Origin: Chengkuizengella sp. SCS-71B
Lineage (GTDB): Bacteria > Bacillota > Bacilli > Paenibacillales > KCTC-33759
Length of the DNA stretch: 64,000 bases
Direction: 5' to 3'
Assembly (NCBI RefSeq): GCF_040100845.1
Contig: NZ_JAZHSH010000001.1
Coordinates: 434,001-498,000, forward strand
In this document: in pieces, positions 36,826 through 46,455 of the stretch
Numbering within the stretch: position 1 is the first letter of the stretch
Layout: every line of letters begins with the position of its first letter
The notes under the pieces: generated by a model
What the model was told of the DNA's origin: nothing
The model's input: only the letters and a program-made list of their open reading frames with translations
Database searches by the model: none
Position numbers and translations under genes: made by a program

Positions 36826-38367
36826 TTAATTAATAAAGGTGATGCTACCCTTCGGGTGTAATGTAGTACTCCAGATAGCAACTTGTATTTCATTAAATAA
36901 CGGAACGTTGTATTCATCTATAACTGTTCTCCATCCTTCCCATATAAGACCAGTATGTTCCTCTGCTTTAATTCTTATATTTTTTGCATTCGGTGGGAGT
37001 GGTATAACTGTTGAATAACGAGCCGTTCGATATTTATTGTTTCCTTCCCAAGTTTTATGGGTTAAGACTTCATTTCCATTTATATCATACGAGATTTCAT
37101 CCCAGGATACCTCAAATTTAGCAATATATGCCCCCGTATGTTCTAGTGATATTTTACCTTTAGAATATACAGTAGATGTAGTTTCAATATATTCTGTACT
37201 GTTTTTTACACTAGCAATGGAGTTATCTTTTAGGAACATACTTGTATATGAAATGGGATATGCTGGATTTTTAAGACTAAATTCTGAGTTGTCTTTAATT
37301 ATATTTCGTATTACATCAAAGTCTTTTGTAACAACCTTATTATGCTCCGCTGAATCCCCACCTAGTACTACAGCAGTAAAGGAACTATCTTCGAAAATCT
37401 CTTGGTACTTTAATCTAGTTTCTAGATCAAGATCAGCATTCTGAAGTAAAGCTCTAAATGCAGCCTGAACATCGTTGCTTTTAGAATTCGTTTCTAACTT
37501 CACATAAATGGTTCTACCATACCCTACATTTGACACCATAACAGGTGGAGCCTCATTGCTTATCCCTTTACGAGTTAACTCTTCAAAAGTAACACTATCA
37601 TCAAAAAGATCTGATGGATTATTAGGTAGTTCTGCACTAACAGAATAGAATATTTGCTTGTATGCGGCAACCATTACCTTTTTTTCATCATTTGAAATAG
37701 CATCAAAATCTATTCCAAGTGAACTATCAAGAACTTGAGCATTCACATTAAGAGCAGCTGCTATTTGAGATTTACTATATACCATAGATTCTGAATATTG
37801 AATTCTAGCAGGGATGGTATGGGTATCTGAATATTTTTCATTCCAAATAGATACTAACTCATCTATTGCTCCAGCAACATTTCCATAGGTTGGGTTGTCT
37901 ACAGTTATTGTATTTTCCTCTCTCATACCTGGTAAATCTATACTAATGTTCAAAGGCTGTCTACTAGAACTTATTACAGTAGGTTGATTATTTGTAAAAG
38001 CTTGGTTTGCGAGCTGTAATGCTCCTGGATAAGAGCGATTAGCCATTGAATCTATAATGGATATATCTACAGGAGAAGTTGTAAGTGATTTTTTCTCACG
38101 TTCTATCACTATAAATTTATCATCTGAATAGATACCTTCTTTTGGAATAAAATGTTCTACTTTATCACCATTCGCTGCTAAAATACTGTCCTTATTATAG
38201 TTCAGATTCGCTATACCAGTATTAATGTCAATAGCGTTGTTTGTTTCACTGTTTAAACTTGGTGTGAGTGTTTCTGCAGAAGAAATAAAAGGAGAACTAA
38301 TAATGCCTAGACTCATAAAGAAACAGATCATAACACTTGCCATTCTACTCATTTTTTTAATTTTCAA
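36826..38367 (-). CDS. cholesterol-dependent (thiol-activated) cytolysin
   Basis: A 513-aa exported pore-forming toxin of the CDC family (relatives: alveolysin, anthrolysin O, pneumolysin). Seen: signal peptide to about residue 31; [68 protein letters not shown]; domain 4 with the undecapeptide [11 protein letters not shown] (DNA 36960-36928) and the cholesterol-recognition Thr-Leu pair in [10 protein letters not shown]. The usual undecapeptide is ECTGLAWEWWR; here Cys is His and one Trp is Gly, so thiol activation is not expected. The start TTG 38367 lies 8 bases after AAGGGAG; GTG 38376 overlaps that site. It is divergent from a subtilisin gene. Confidence 0.95.
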   Translation of the reverse strand: MKIKKMSRMASVMICFFMSLGIISSPFISSAETLTPSLNSETNNAIDINTGIANLNYNKDSILAANGDKVEHFIPKEGIYSDDKFIVIEREKKSLTTSPVDISIIDSMANRSYPGALQLANQAFTNNQPTVISSSRQPLNISIDLPGMREENTITVDNPTYGNVAGAIDELVSIWNEKYSDTHTIPARIQYSESMVYSKSQIAAALNVNAQVLDSSLGIDFDAISNDEKKVMVAAYKQIFYSVSAELPNNPSDLFDDSVTFEELTRKGISNEAPPVMVSNVGYGRTIYVKLETNSKSNDVQAAFRALLQNADLDLETRLKYQEIFEDSSFTAVVLGGDSAEHNKVVTKDFDVIRNIIKDNSEFSLKNPAYPISYTSMFLKDNSIASVKNSTEYIETTSTVYSKGKISLEHTGAYIAKFEVSWDEISYDINGNEVLTHKTWEGNNKYRTARYSTVIPLPPNAKNIRIKAEEHTGLIWEGWRTVIDEYNVPLFNEIQVAIWSTTLHPKGSITFIN

Positions 38368-38618
38368 AAAGAACACTCCCTTATAAATTAATTTCTATAT
38401 TATAACATAAATAGAATATATATACATTATATTTAGTAGATTTGTGACTTCTGAACTAACTTAAAATTGGATAATATATTTAATTCTTTTATTTAAAAAT
38501 AAAAAAAGGAATATTTATACATTAATAGAAGTATTTATATTGTATTGGTTAGGGACATAGTTACAAATAGTTTTAGGATGGCAATCATATTAAATCTATT
38601 TTATCGGAGGTTAAAGCA
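38368..38618. promoter_or_regulatory. shared intergenic region of divergent cytolysin and subtilisin genes
   Basis: A 251-bp strongly AT-rich segment that must hold both promoters. No operator or clear -35/-10 pair was identified with confidence. Confidence 0.45.
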
Positions 38619-39770
38619 ATGAAATTAAAACAGTTTTTTTCAGTTCTTATGGCATTTGCACTAATTCTTTCTTTTTCCGTGTCAGAAACACAGGTTGATG
38701 CAAGCTCTAACAAGGACAGTGAAATTATCGTAAAGTTTAAAGAAAAAACTACAAAAGACGTTAAGAAACAAATACATCTAGAAGAAAATGCAGAGGTCTT
38801 AAAAACAAATGAACAAATAGGTTTTGAAGTTGTAAAAGTTAAAGGGAAATCAATAGAGAAAGCATTGGAAAAATATAATAAAAGAGCAGATGTTGAATTC
38901 GCTGAACCCATTGTTGAATATCATGCTCTGTTCGATCCAAATGATCCACTATACTCATCCGACCAATACGGACCTCAAATTATAGAGGCGGACAGTGCTT
39001 GGGACATCACTACAGGCAGTTCAAACGTTCTAGTTGCAGTTATTGATACAGGTGTTGATGAAAATCATGAAGACTTAAAGGGAAAAGTAGTTCGAGGTTA
39101 TGACTTCATAGATAATGACAATAATCCTGCCGATATAAATGGACATGGAACTCATGTAGCAGGAACAGTTGGTGCACTCACAGATAACAGAGTAGGTGTC
39201 GCGGGAGTGGCTCCTGATGTTAAAATCATGTCTGTCCGTGTACTTGATCGAGATGGTTTTGGTACGAATGAAGGAGTGGCAAATGGAATTACTTATGCAG
39301 CGGATAATGGTGCAGATGTAATTAACTTAAGCCTTGGAAGTCCATCTTCTTCAAGGGTTGTAGAAGATGCAGTTAACTATGCATGGGATCGTGGTGTTGT
39401 TGTCGTAGCTGCAGCAGGTAATGCAGGAAATCGTAAAAGAAATTATCCAGCTTATTACACAAATACAATAGCCGTTGCTGCTACAGATGAAAATGATAGA
39501 AAAGCTTCATTCTCTACATTTGGATCTTGGGTGGATGTAGCTGCTCCTGGTGTAGATATTGTTTCTACAAGGCTTGGTGGAGGTTATGTTTCTTACAATG
39601 GAACATCTATGGCTTCACCACATACAGCTGGACTTGCTGCGTTGCTTGCATCTCAAGGGCTTTCAAATGTTGAAATTAGAGATAAAATTGAAAGTACTGC
39701 AGATCCTATTAATGGGACTGGCAGGTATTGGGAACATGGTCGAATCAACGCATATAACGCAGTAAGGTAA
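38619..39770 (+). CDS. secreted subtilisin-like serine protease (S8)
   Basis: A 383-aa exported alkaline protease. Seen: signal peptide (1-29), inhibitor I9 propeptide (about 32-105, SEIIVKFKEKT...), mature domain from about residue 110. The catalytic triad is Asp143 in VAVIDTGVDENHEDL, His176 in NGHGTHVAGTV and Ser330 in NGTSMASPHTAG; the oxyanion Asn is in AAAGNAGN. It ends soon after the catalytic domain, as in subtilisin E. The ATG follows TCGGAGG. It is divergent from the cytolysin gene, suggesting shared control. Confidence 0.96.
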   Translation: MKLKQFFSVLMAFALILSFSVSETQVDASSNKDSEIIVKFKEKTTKDVKKQIHLEENAEVLKTNEQIGFEVVKVKGKSIEKALEKYNKRADVEFAEPIVEYHALFDPNDPLYSSDQYGPQIIEADSAWDITTGSSNVLVAVIDTGVDENHEDLKGKVVRGYDFIDNDNNPADINGHGTHVAGTVGALTDNRVGVAGVAPDVKIMSVRVLDRDGFGTNEGVANGITYAADNGADVINLSLGSPSSSRVVEDAVNYAWDRGVVVVAAAGNAGNRKRNYPAYYTNTIAVAATDENDRKASFSTFGSWVDVAAPGVDIVSTRLGGGYVSYNGTSMASPHTAGLAALLASQGLSNVEIRDKIESTADPINGTGRYWEHGRINAYNAVR

Positions 39771-39857
39771 GAATGGGGGAATATCCCTGATCCCGATCCA
39801 TTCTTTATAAAAAAACCTAACCAAACATTTTGTTTATAAGCGCCATCCATATCCAAT

Positions 39858-39891
39858 CTAAGCTCAGCATGGTCTGGGCTTAGGTTTTTTT
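39858..39891 (+). terminator. terminator after subtilisin gene
   Basis: CTAAGCTCAG pairs with TCTGGGCTTAG and is followed by a run of T. Confidence 0.85.
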
Positions 39892-40522
39892 CATACTTGA
39901 AGAGCATGCCGATCCATATAATATAAGAAAACTAGCTATATCATGGAATAAATCCTGTAATTACGGATTTTGAGAATGAAAAAATTAAAAGGAGCAAAAA
40001 AAACAGAGGGGAATTATAATAAAAGACTTGGGGGAAAGTTATTGTTATAGATGTGAAAAATCATTCTGTCTATGAAGTATAGGACCAGACCTTCACTGTA
40101 AAGCAATAATTATATCCTTATCCTATCAAAAAATGGTATGAAGCATGATAATAGAATTTTTAAACTTGTTGGTTAATATATCAAGGTTAATTCTAGATTT
40201 TCGTCGTAAGAAAAGGCGAAAAGACCGCTCTCTTCGCTAAAAGGCACGGTCTTTCAATAGGTTAAGCCTTCCGTTTTTCAACGGACTATAAATTGTACTT
40301 ATATCCCGTAGGTGTTAGAGCACCTGCGGGATTTCTTTATTATTATGATCAATATCTTACTTTTATTATACATTTCTATACGTTACGTGGCAATATTTAT
40401 CAACAAAGTTCTTTCCTGAAATTAATGTTTACAGGATTTTACATGCGTAAAAAATAGACTATCAAAAACAGGTGATTGTCCATGTCAATCAGGACCAGTA
40501 AAACATAAGATATTAAAAGGAG
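39892..40522. other. structured intergenic region
   Basis: No coding sequence is supported. Hairpins lie at 40219-40255 (AAAGACCG/CGGTCTTT) and 40271-40284, followed by the terminator at 40312. The arrangement resembles a leader or small RNA, but no known riboswitch consensus was matched. Confidence 0.4.
40312..40341 (+). terminator. strong hairpin with T-rich tail
   Basis: ATCCCGTAGGTG and CACCTGCGGGAT pair with a small loop, followed by TTCTTTATT. It lies 180 bases before the amidase gene and ends whatever is transcribed from the region 39.9-40.3 kb. Confidence 0.75.
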
Positions 40523-41278
40523 GTGATAATAATAGATCCTATATTAATCATAGATTCTGGACATGGAGGAAAAGATCCTGGTGGAGGAACGAATCACCTG
40601 TGGAAGGAAAAAGATTTCGCATTACAAATTTCGCTATACCAATATGATCGATTCAGGCAGTTGGATATTCCTGTCACCTTAACTCGAAATGAAGATGTAT
40701 TCATCAGTTCTGTAAATCGTGCTAGAATGGTACGTGAATCAGGTGCACAGTATTGTTTCAGTAACCATATTAATGCAGGGGGTGGGGATGGAGTTGAAAC
40801 AATTCATTCTATTCACGCAGATCCTACTCTGGCAACAAAGTTAGCGCAAGGAATCGTTGATGAAGGACAAAACCTTCGTAGAGTTTTTTCAAGAAGATTA
40901 CCTACAGACCCAAAAAAAGATTATTATTTTATGCATCGAGAAACTGGAAGTGTTAGTACTACGATTATTGAGTATGGTTTTGCAGATAGTAAACTAGATG
41001 ATGTTGAACAGCTCCAAACCTTTTGGAAGGATTATGCTGAAGCGGTAGTTAAAACTTTTACTACCTTTATTGGTCGTGAATATAAATCTCCTAATCAAGA
41101 ACTGCCCAAGGTACAAAGAAAAGTAAATGGTCTTTTAAATGGGGAAAGGGTTACAATAGATTCTTATTTAATTAAAAATACAACTTATGTACCCCTTCGT
41201 TTTATTGGGGAGTCACTTGATGCCAAGGTAGTGTGGGATGCACAAAGGAATGAATATAATATTGTAACAAAAAAATAA
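40523..41278 (+). CDS. N-acetylmuramoyl-L-alanine amidase with copper-amine-oxidase-like C-terminus
   Basis: A 248-251-aa Amidase_3 enzyme that cuts the muramic acid-peptide bond. Seen: IDSGHGGKDPGGG with the first zinc His, a WKEKDFAL segment supplying a zinc Glu, FSNHINAGGG with a second zinc His, and TTIIEYGFADS with the catalytic Glu. From about residue 195 a short copper-amine-oxidase-like domain follows (TTYVPLRFIGESLDAKVVWD). No signal peptide is present. GTG 40523 lies inside the AAGGAGGTGAT ribosome site; an ATA at 40532 lies 8 bases after AGGAGG. Without a signal peptide the enzyme may be released by lysis or act inside during sporulation. Confidence 0.9.
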   Translation: MIIIDPILIIDSGHGGKDPGGGTNHLWKEKDFALQISLYQYDRFRQLDIPVTLTRNEDVFISSVNRARMVRESGAQYCFSNHINAGGGDGVETIHSIHADPTLATKLAQGIVDEGQNLRRVFSRRLPTDPKKDYYFMHRETGSVSTTIIEYGFADSKLDDVEQLQTFWKDYAEAVVKTFTTFIGREYKSPNQELPKVQRKVNGLLNGERVTIDSYLIKNTTYVPLRFIGESLDAKVVWDAQRNEYNIVTKK

Positions 41279-41306
41279 ATTTTTTTTAAAATAAAACATC
41301 TTCTTA

Positions 41307-41352
41307 AGCCAGTAGGGAAGGGATTTCATGTAAAATCTTCTTTACTGGTTTT
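41307..41352 (+). terminator. terminator after amidase gene
   Basis: AGCCAGTAGGGAAGGGAT pairs (with G-U pairs) with ATCTTCTTTACTGGTTTT. Confidence 0.75.
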
Positions 41353-41446
41353 CAAATTTTTTACAAATTGGATTAAAGTTATTTTTGATTTCAGCCGATA
41401 TAAAATAGGTACATAGTTTTCGATAACAATCCATAGGAGTGGTTAA

Positions 41447-43219
41447 ATGTTGTTCATAAAATTAACAAAAAACATGTCAACGAGTCAGAAACTTTTAATA
41501 ATATTTGGTGTTCCTCTCATTCTTGGATTAGTGTCCTCCATTTTTTTATTGAATCTAAACCAACAGAATGAAAATAAACTTACAGAAACTTTGTATGATA
41601 TTTCATTTCAAACGAACACACTTATTTTAGATGCAGATAAAGATTTGTATCAAGCATTGGTTGCTTATCTAACTCTAACAAGGAAAGAAAACGCTAACAA
41701 AGAAGAATTACGCGAAGAAGTGCAGACAAAAATAGCCAATGCCAATGAAAAAGTGGATGAAGCTCTATCTATCGTCACAGAGTATCAATTAGAAGATTTA
41801 ACTTTAGCAGCTACTTCTATAGGGGAAGAAGCTGTTGAGTCTGAATCATCTAGTAATAAGAATACAATTAAAAAATATCTCTCCGAATTCAACTCGCAAT
41901 TTGAATCCTGGGCAAGAATTACAGATGTAGAAAATCCCACATATGACTTGTATTTTATGGCTCTCCCATATTTTGAAGCAGGGCGGGAGAAATTAAAGAT
42001 ATCAGGTGATATATTAAATGGATATGCCCAGAAAAGCATTCAAGAAATACATACGTCAAACCAAAGGACTAAAGTATGGATTTACATCATTTACGCGATT
42101 ATCTTCGTATTAATTACGATAAGTGGATTAATTTTTATTAGAGAAAATGTAAAACTCATAAAGGGAGTAGCTAAGAAAATTAATCATGTTAAAGAAGGAA
42201 ATCTGCTAGTTGATCCTACCGACGTGTATACAAAAGACGATATGGGACAAATGGTACAAAATTTGGATGTGATGATCTTCAAATTAAAAGATCTCATACA
42301 TGGTATTGTTGAGCAATCCAGAACGGTAGCAGCATCATCGACAGAACTTACACAAAGTACGCAGGAATCTTCTGCAGCTTCAAATCATGTTGCTGAGAAT
42401 ATTCAGACGATTACTGAAGGAATCGAAGTTCAGACAAAAACGGCAGATGAAACGAGCAGAGCCGTGGAGGAAATGGCGTCAGGTATTCAAAGAATCGCTG
42501 AAAGCACTACATTTATTTCTGAACTTTCACAAAAAACAGACCAACAATCTGATAAAGGAAATCAAGTAATTGTTCAATTGAACAATCAGATCGTATCCAT
42601 GTATAACACGGTTCAGGAATTATCAACGACTGTAGATTCTTTAAATCAGCGTTCCGATAAAATTGGTGCAATTATGGATGATATAACAGGGTTTGCAAGC
42701 CAAACCAATTTGCTCTCCCTTAATGCTTCAATTGAAGCAGCTAGAGCTGGAGAACACGGACGAGGATTTTCAGTGGTTGCGGATGAGATTAGAAATCTAG
42801 CTTCTAGTTCATTAAAATCAGCAGATAATATCCAGAAACTTATCATAGAAACGCAGAAGGAAATTACGATGGTATCTAAAAACATGACATTAGCAGTCGA
42901 AGAGGCAGAAAAAAGCAATCAGTCTATGGTAGAGGTCAGTCAAGATTTTAATAAAATTTCAAGTAACGTAAAAGAGATTGATACACACATTCAAGAGACA
43001 TCAGCGATTACAGAAGAGCTTTCCGCAAGTTCAGAAGAAGTTGCAGCTTCGATGGAGCATTCCAATTCTACTGCGCATGAGATTTTTAGTAAATCTCAAA
43101 ATGTTGCAGCAGCAACAGAAGAACAATTGGCACTTATGGAAAATATGGATAACTCTGCAAAGAGACTAATGGAAATTGTGAATCAATTAAACCATTCTAT
43201 ATCCAATTTTAAAGTATAG
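41447..43219 (+). CDS. methyl-accepting chemotaxis protein
   Basis: A 590-aa membrane chemoreceptor. Seen: first transmembrane helix (about 15-37), a helical extracellular sensor of the four-helix-bundle type (about 38-205), second transmembrane helix (about 208-230), HAMP domain (about 231-285) and a long signalling coiled coil containing the highly conserved hairpin [21 protein letters not shown] flanked by methylation helices. The ligand is unknown. AGGAGTGG precedes the ATG. It fits with flagellar genes elsewhere in the window. Confidence 0.95.
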   Translation: MLFIKLTKNMSTSQKLLIIFGVPLILGLVSSIFLLNLNQQNENKLTETLYDISFQTNTLILDADKDLYQALVAYLTLTRKENANKEELREEVQTKIANANEKVDEALSIVTEYQLEDLTLAATSIGEEAVESESSSNKNTIKKYLSEFNSQFESWARITDVENPTYDLYFMALPYFEAGREKLKISGDILNGYAQKSIQEIHTSNQRTKVWIYIIYAIIFVLITISGLIFIRENVKLIKGVAKKINHVKEGNLLVDPTDVYTKDDMGQMVQNLDVMIFKLKDLIHGIVEQSRTVAASSTELTQSTQESSAASNHVAENIQTITEGIEVQTKTADETSRAVEEMASGIQRIAESTTFISELSQKTDQQSDKGNQVIVQLNNQIVSMYNTVQELSTTVDSLNQRSDKIGAIMDDITGFASQTNLLSLNASIEAARAGEHGRGFSVVADEIRNLASSSLKSADNIQKLIIETQKEITMVSKNMTLAVEEAEKSNQSMVEVSQDFNKISSNVKEIDTHIQETSAITEELSASSEEVAASMEHSNSTAHEIFSKSQNVAAATEEQLALMENMDNSAKRLMEIVNQLNHSISNFKV

Positions 43220-43277
43220 TTTTTTTAAAAGAGTAATTGAATTTGTTAAATTAAAGAAGATTAGTATATAATAAGAA

Positions 43278-43392
43278 TAGTGAACTCGTTTAAGCTTAAA
43301 CATCGAGAAATCAGATGGAGACTCTACTCCACCTGATTAGGGAGAAGCCACCTATAGAGGTGGGCGTCTTAACGCTAAAAATAATAGGATAA
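43278..43392 (-). repeat. family A repeat, copy 3 (full, inverted)
   Basis: On the minus strand it reads TTTTTAGCGTTAAGACGCCC, AGGTGGAGTAGAGTCTCCATC, CGATGTTTAAGC and TTAAACGAGTTCACT in that order. It closely matches the full copies at 5491 and 63594. Confidence 0.85.
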
Positions 43393-43467
43393 AAGGCCGC
43401 AGACGAGTGAACGTCTACTAGTTAATTATGTACAAAAGATTGCCTAAGGGCAGCAGGTGTCTTCAAG

Positions 43468-43507
43468 AAATAGACCTTCAGAGCGCTAACTCAAGGGAGG
43501 TCTATTT
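43468..43507. terminator. hairpin overlapping the toxin stop codon
   Basis: AAATAGACCT pairs perfectly with AGGTCTATTT over a 20-base loop that itself contains AGCGCT. It can terminate transcription from either side. The toxin stop codon lies within the stem. Confidence 0.75.
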
Positions 43508-43600
43508 TATTACGATGATTAATACCACAATAAAAGAAAATAACGTCAGGATAAATATCACTAGTTTAAGCATTAAAGATAATGCTTTGTGTACTTTCAT
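43502..43600 (-). CDS. putative holin-like type I toxin
   Basis: A 32-aa hydrophobic peptide starting MKVHKALSLMLK, continuing with one transmembrane helix (IFILTLFSFIVVLIIV) and ending IK. The pattern (ALSLM near the N-terminus, a single helix, short basic end) fits the Hol_Tox family of small membrane toxins of type I systems in Bacillales. GAGGAGGTGATGCTT precedes the ATG. That ribosome site can be sequestered: TTCCTC (43625-43620) pairs with GAGGAG (43615-43610) around an ATGA loop, as in other type I toxins. A hairpin at 43468-43507 covers the stop. The partner antisense RNA would run on the plus strand; its promoter was not identified. Confidence 0.75.
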   Translation of the reverse strand: MKVHKALSLMLKLVIFILTLFSFIVVLIIVIK

Positions 43601-43863
43601 AAGCATCACCTCCTCTCATGAGGAAGTACGGTTAACCTGCCCTTGAATTTATGTACCTTCTATTATCCTATAGTTGAAAGTTAGTTCATTTGATAGACAA
43701 TCTGTATAAAAAGCACTATATTATTGAGATGATAGCTAGAACTATAATCGTTGTATAATTCCAATGATGTTCGTCAAATCTACTTTTGATACATTATAAG
43801 AAGCTAATCTCAATAAACATATATGAAAAATATATATGAATAAAAAAGAAATGAGGGATATAT

Positions 43864-44649
43864 ATGAACGCTCACGAAATTGATTATTTCATATCAGGAG
43901 AAGAAATGCAGTATGTTGAAGTGGAGTTAGATCCAGAGGAAAGTGTCATCGCTGAAGCAGGTAGCTTAATGATGATGGAAGAACATATTGAGATGAATAC
44001 AATTTTTGGAGATGGTACGAATCAAGATAGAGGTTTAGTAGGGAAATTGTTCGGTGCAGGGAAAAGATTATTAACAGGTGAAAGCTTGTTTATGACTTTA
44101 TTTACGAATAATGGTCATGGTAAACGCAGAGTTAGTTTTGCTTCACCGTATCCTGGCAAAATCATCCCAATGGATTTAAGCGAAATGGGTGGTAAAATTA
44201 TATGCCAAAAGGATTCCTTCCTATGTGCAGCAAAAGGCGTATCTGTAGGAATTGCTCTCCAGAAGAAATTAGGTACAGGGTTCTTCGGTGGAGAAGGTTT
44301 TATCATGCAGAAACTTGAGGGAGATGGAATGAGTTTTGTACATACTGGAGGCACGGTATGTAAAAAGCAGCTTCAACCAGGTGAGTTATTAAGAGTCGAC
44401 ACTGGGTGTTTGGTTGCAATGACTCAGGATGTAGAATATGATATTGAATTTGTTAAAGGAATTAAAACGGCCATTTTCGGAGGAGAAGGACTCTTCTTTG
44501 CTACATTAAGAGGACCTGGTACGGTTTGGATTCAATCCCTGCCATTTAGTCGAATGGCGGATCGAATTGTTTCTGCATCTGGGGCTGCGGGCAGAAAAGA
44601 AGAAGGTAGTGTGCTTGGAGGTATAGGAAGACTTATAGATGGAGATTGA
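43864..44649 (+). CDS. TIGR00266/AIM24 family protein
   Basis: A 261-aa soluble beta-rich protein of the AIM24/TIGR00266 family, function unknown. Seen: QYVEVELDPEESVIAEAGSLMMME, a GAGKRLLTGESLFMTLFTN block, FFGGEGFIMQKLEGDG and the terminal IFGGEGLFFATLRGPGTVWIQSLP, which are the family signature blocks. It is full length. A GAGG site lies before the ATG. It stands alone. Confidence 0.9.
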   Translation: MNAHEIDYFISGEEMQYVEVELDPEESVIAEAGSLMMMEEHIEMNTIFGDGTNQDRGLVGKLFGAGKRLLTGESLFMTLFTNNGHGKRRVSFASPYPGKIIPMDLSEMGGKIICQKDSFLCAAKGVSVGIALQKKLGTGFFGGEGFIMQKLEGDGMSFVHTGGTVCKKQLQPGELLRVDTGCLVAMTQDVEYDIEFVKGIKTAIFGGEGLFFATLRGPGTVWIQSLPFSRMADRIVSASGAAGRKEEGSVLGGIGRLIDGD

Positions 44650-45508
44650 TAACGAAATCAATATATTTTTATAAAATAGACAGAGATACTATGCATAAAT
44701 TCAAGAGTCTCATCAAGTTTATAAAGAGTCTCGATTTTCGTATTAATAGTTCCACCTAATGTATTAAATTAAAGTGACTAGCTCAACAAACGTTTACCGC
44801 TAATTTGTACAATTAATTGCCCTAAGGTTTATCTATTGTGGAAATAGACGGCGACTAAACTAGAGGAAGTTTTAGTTAAATGACAGGATTTTAATTAATA
44901 CGGTTAAGAGGAATTTAAATTAGCGGGAAATTGTGGTCTTATTCTTATAACAACTAGCTCAAAATGAAAATTAGCGGTAATTAGTGGTCTTATTTCGTCC
45001 ATATTCGCATCATTCTACCATTTTTGGACTAAAAACAGTGATATAAGACCTTTATTTCCCGCTATTTTATAAAAATCTTGAAAAAGGACGGAATAAGACC
45101 ATTTATTCCCTTTATTTTATAAATACTCTTTATATTATTTTTAAGCAATCCACCCTCAACCCGTACAAATTCTCACTATGTTGTTTGTTTACAAACTGAT
45201 GAACTAGAAAAAGTTCCCCCCTTCTAATCGCACGAAATTCACATGATGTCTGATAGATGATTGAACTTCAAACTTTCCCCTCCCTAATCTTAACCCTGTA
45301 AGCCCTTTAATTTTACCAATTTTTTATACATAAATATTTTGAAATGAAAGCAGGAAATGAAGTTGAAAAAATAGAAATAATAGAAAAAGATAATGTAGAC
45401 AAAACTCCCCATTTTCCACCAAAAATTTTGACTCCTTTTTAAACATTCTGAACAAACTATATGAATAAACTATAACAACATACTTATACTCAGAATGGAG
45501 AGAGATTT
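44650..45508. other. long intergenic region with family R repeat
   Basis: An 859-bp region without a supported gene. It holds one family R element (44911-45118) with a partial extra motif near 44798 (TTTACCGCTAATTTG). The rest is AT-rich. Confidence 0.55.
44911..45118. repeat. dispersed repeat family R, copy 2
   Basis: Forward motifs AAATTAGCGGGAAATTGTGG (44917) and AAATTAGCGGTAATTAGTGG (44969), both followed by TCTTAT, then TTTTTGGACTAAAAA in the centre, then inverted motifs ATAAGACCTTTATTTCCCGC (45043) and AATAAGACCATTTATTCCC (45092). Confidence 0.85.
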
Positions 45509-46147
45509 ATGCATCATGAGCTTTGTTATGTAGCAATTGGTGATTCATTAACTGTTGGTGTAGGTGCACCTGAGGGTAGAGGGTTTGCAAGTAGATACCA
45601 TACACTACTTGAACAAAATTTATACAAAAAGGTACATTTTACGAATGCAGGTATTTCGGGGGCAACTTCACAGGACGTTTTAGAGTTAATCACACTTGAT
45701 TCAATCATGCAACAAGAACTAAAGGAGGCTGATATTATTACAATAACGGTTGGTGGCAATGACTTGCTTCGAGCTGCTGAATTGTATTTTACCGATCAAG
45801 AAATTAAACATATGATTGAGGCATTAAAAAAATTCAAAAAAAATATGAGAGAAATTGTCAGCCTGATCAAAAAGTTTAAAAATGATAGGTTAGATCATTG
45901 TATGATTAACATAACGAATCTTTACAATCCTAAACCTCAAATGTTAGATGCACAGTTTGTAGTGAATCGTTTTAACAATATGATACAAAGATTTCATAAA
46001 GGCAATATCCGTGTCGCGAATGCCTATCAAGCCTATATTGGAAACGAAGAACAATATTTGTTTTCAGACCAAGTGCATCCCAATTCAAAAGGGTATGAGG
46101 TACTGGCAAATGCTTTCCACCACCTTGGCTACGAGCCTCTACAATAA
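45509..46147 (+). CDS. GDSL/SGNH-type esterase
   Basis: A 212-aa SGNH hydrolase. Seen: block I AIGDSLTVGVGAPEGRGF with the nucleophile Ser, block II NAGISGAT, block III TVGGNDLL and block V DQVHPNSKGYEVLA with the catalytic Asp and His. No signal peptide is present, so it probably acts in the cytoplasm or is a spore-associated lipase/esterase. The ATG is preceded by ATGGAGAGAG. Confidence 0.92.
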   Translation: MHHELCYVAIGDSLTVGVGAPEGRGFASRYHTLLEQNLYKKVHFTNAGISGATSQDVLELITLDSIMQQELKEADIITITVGGNDLLRAAELYFTDQEIKHMIEALKKFKKNMREIVSLIKKFKNDRLDHCMINITNLYNPKPQMLDAQFVVNRFNNMIQRFHKGNIRVANAYQAYIGNEEQYLFSDQVHPNSKGYEVLANAFHHLGYEPLQ

Positions 46148-46455
46148 AGTAGTAGATCCAACAGACTGCCATAATAATAGAAGCTAAATTTAATTTACTT
46201 GTTGAAAGCGCTACCACAAAAACGTTTATTTTTCCTGAACAGAACGAACTAAAACCAAAAACAAAACCAAAACTTATGAATTTAATGCGCATTATAATAC
46301 GATATGACCAAAACAGTAAGTTAGTCCTTAATGGCATGATCCTTATATTTCAGCCATAAAATAATAAATAATGAGAGAAAAAATAGTGGAATTAATTCTA
46401 CTATAAATACGTGAAATAACTACTATAAAAAATATTAGGAATAGGGGGCTGAAGT
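46148..46455. other. intergenic region before the beta-oxidation set
   Basis: Contains a degenerate cre-like site (46201-46216). No FadR-type operator was recognised. No gene is supported. Confidence 0.4.
46201..46216. promoter_or_regulatory. possible CcpA site (cre) upstream of etfB
   Basis: TTGAAAGCGCTACCAC matches the cre consensus WTGNAARCGNWWWCAW at 14 of 16 positions. It lies 240 bases before etfB. Carbon repression of fatty-acid degradation genes is known in B. subtilis, but the distance leaves this uncertain. Confidence 0.35.

Noticed and set aside
40200..40345. Known riboswitch (c-di-GMP, ZTP, fluoride and others)
   Set aside because: Hairpins are present but none of the consensus cores I could recall fits; kept only as an unidentified structured region.
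43428..43646. 72-codon plus-strand reading frame
   Set aside because: It has no ribosome site, runs through a terminator-like hairpin and is antisense to the better supported Hol_Tox-like gene.
45972..46337. 121-codon minus-strand frame
   Set aside because: It overlaps the end of the well-supported GDSL esterase gene and has no ribosome site.
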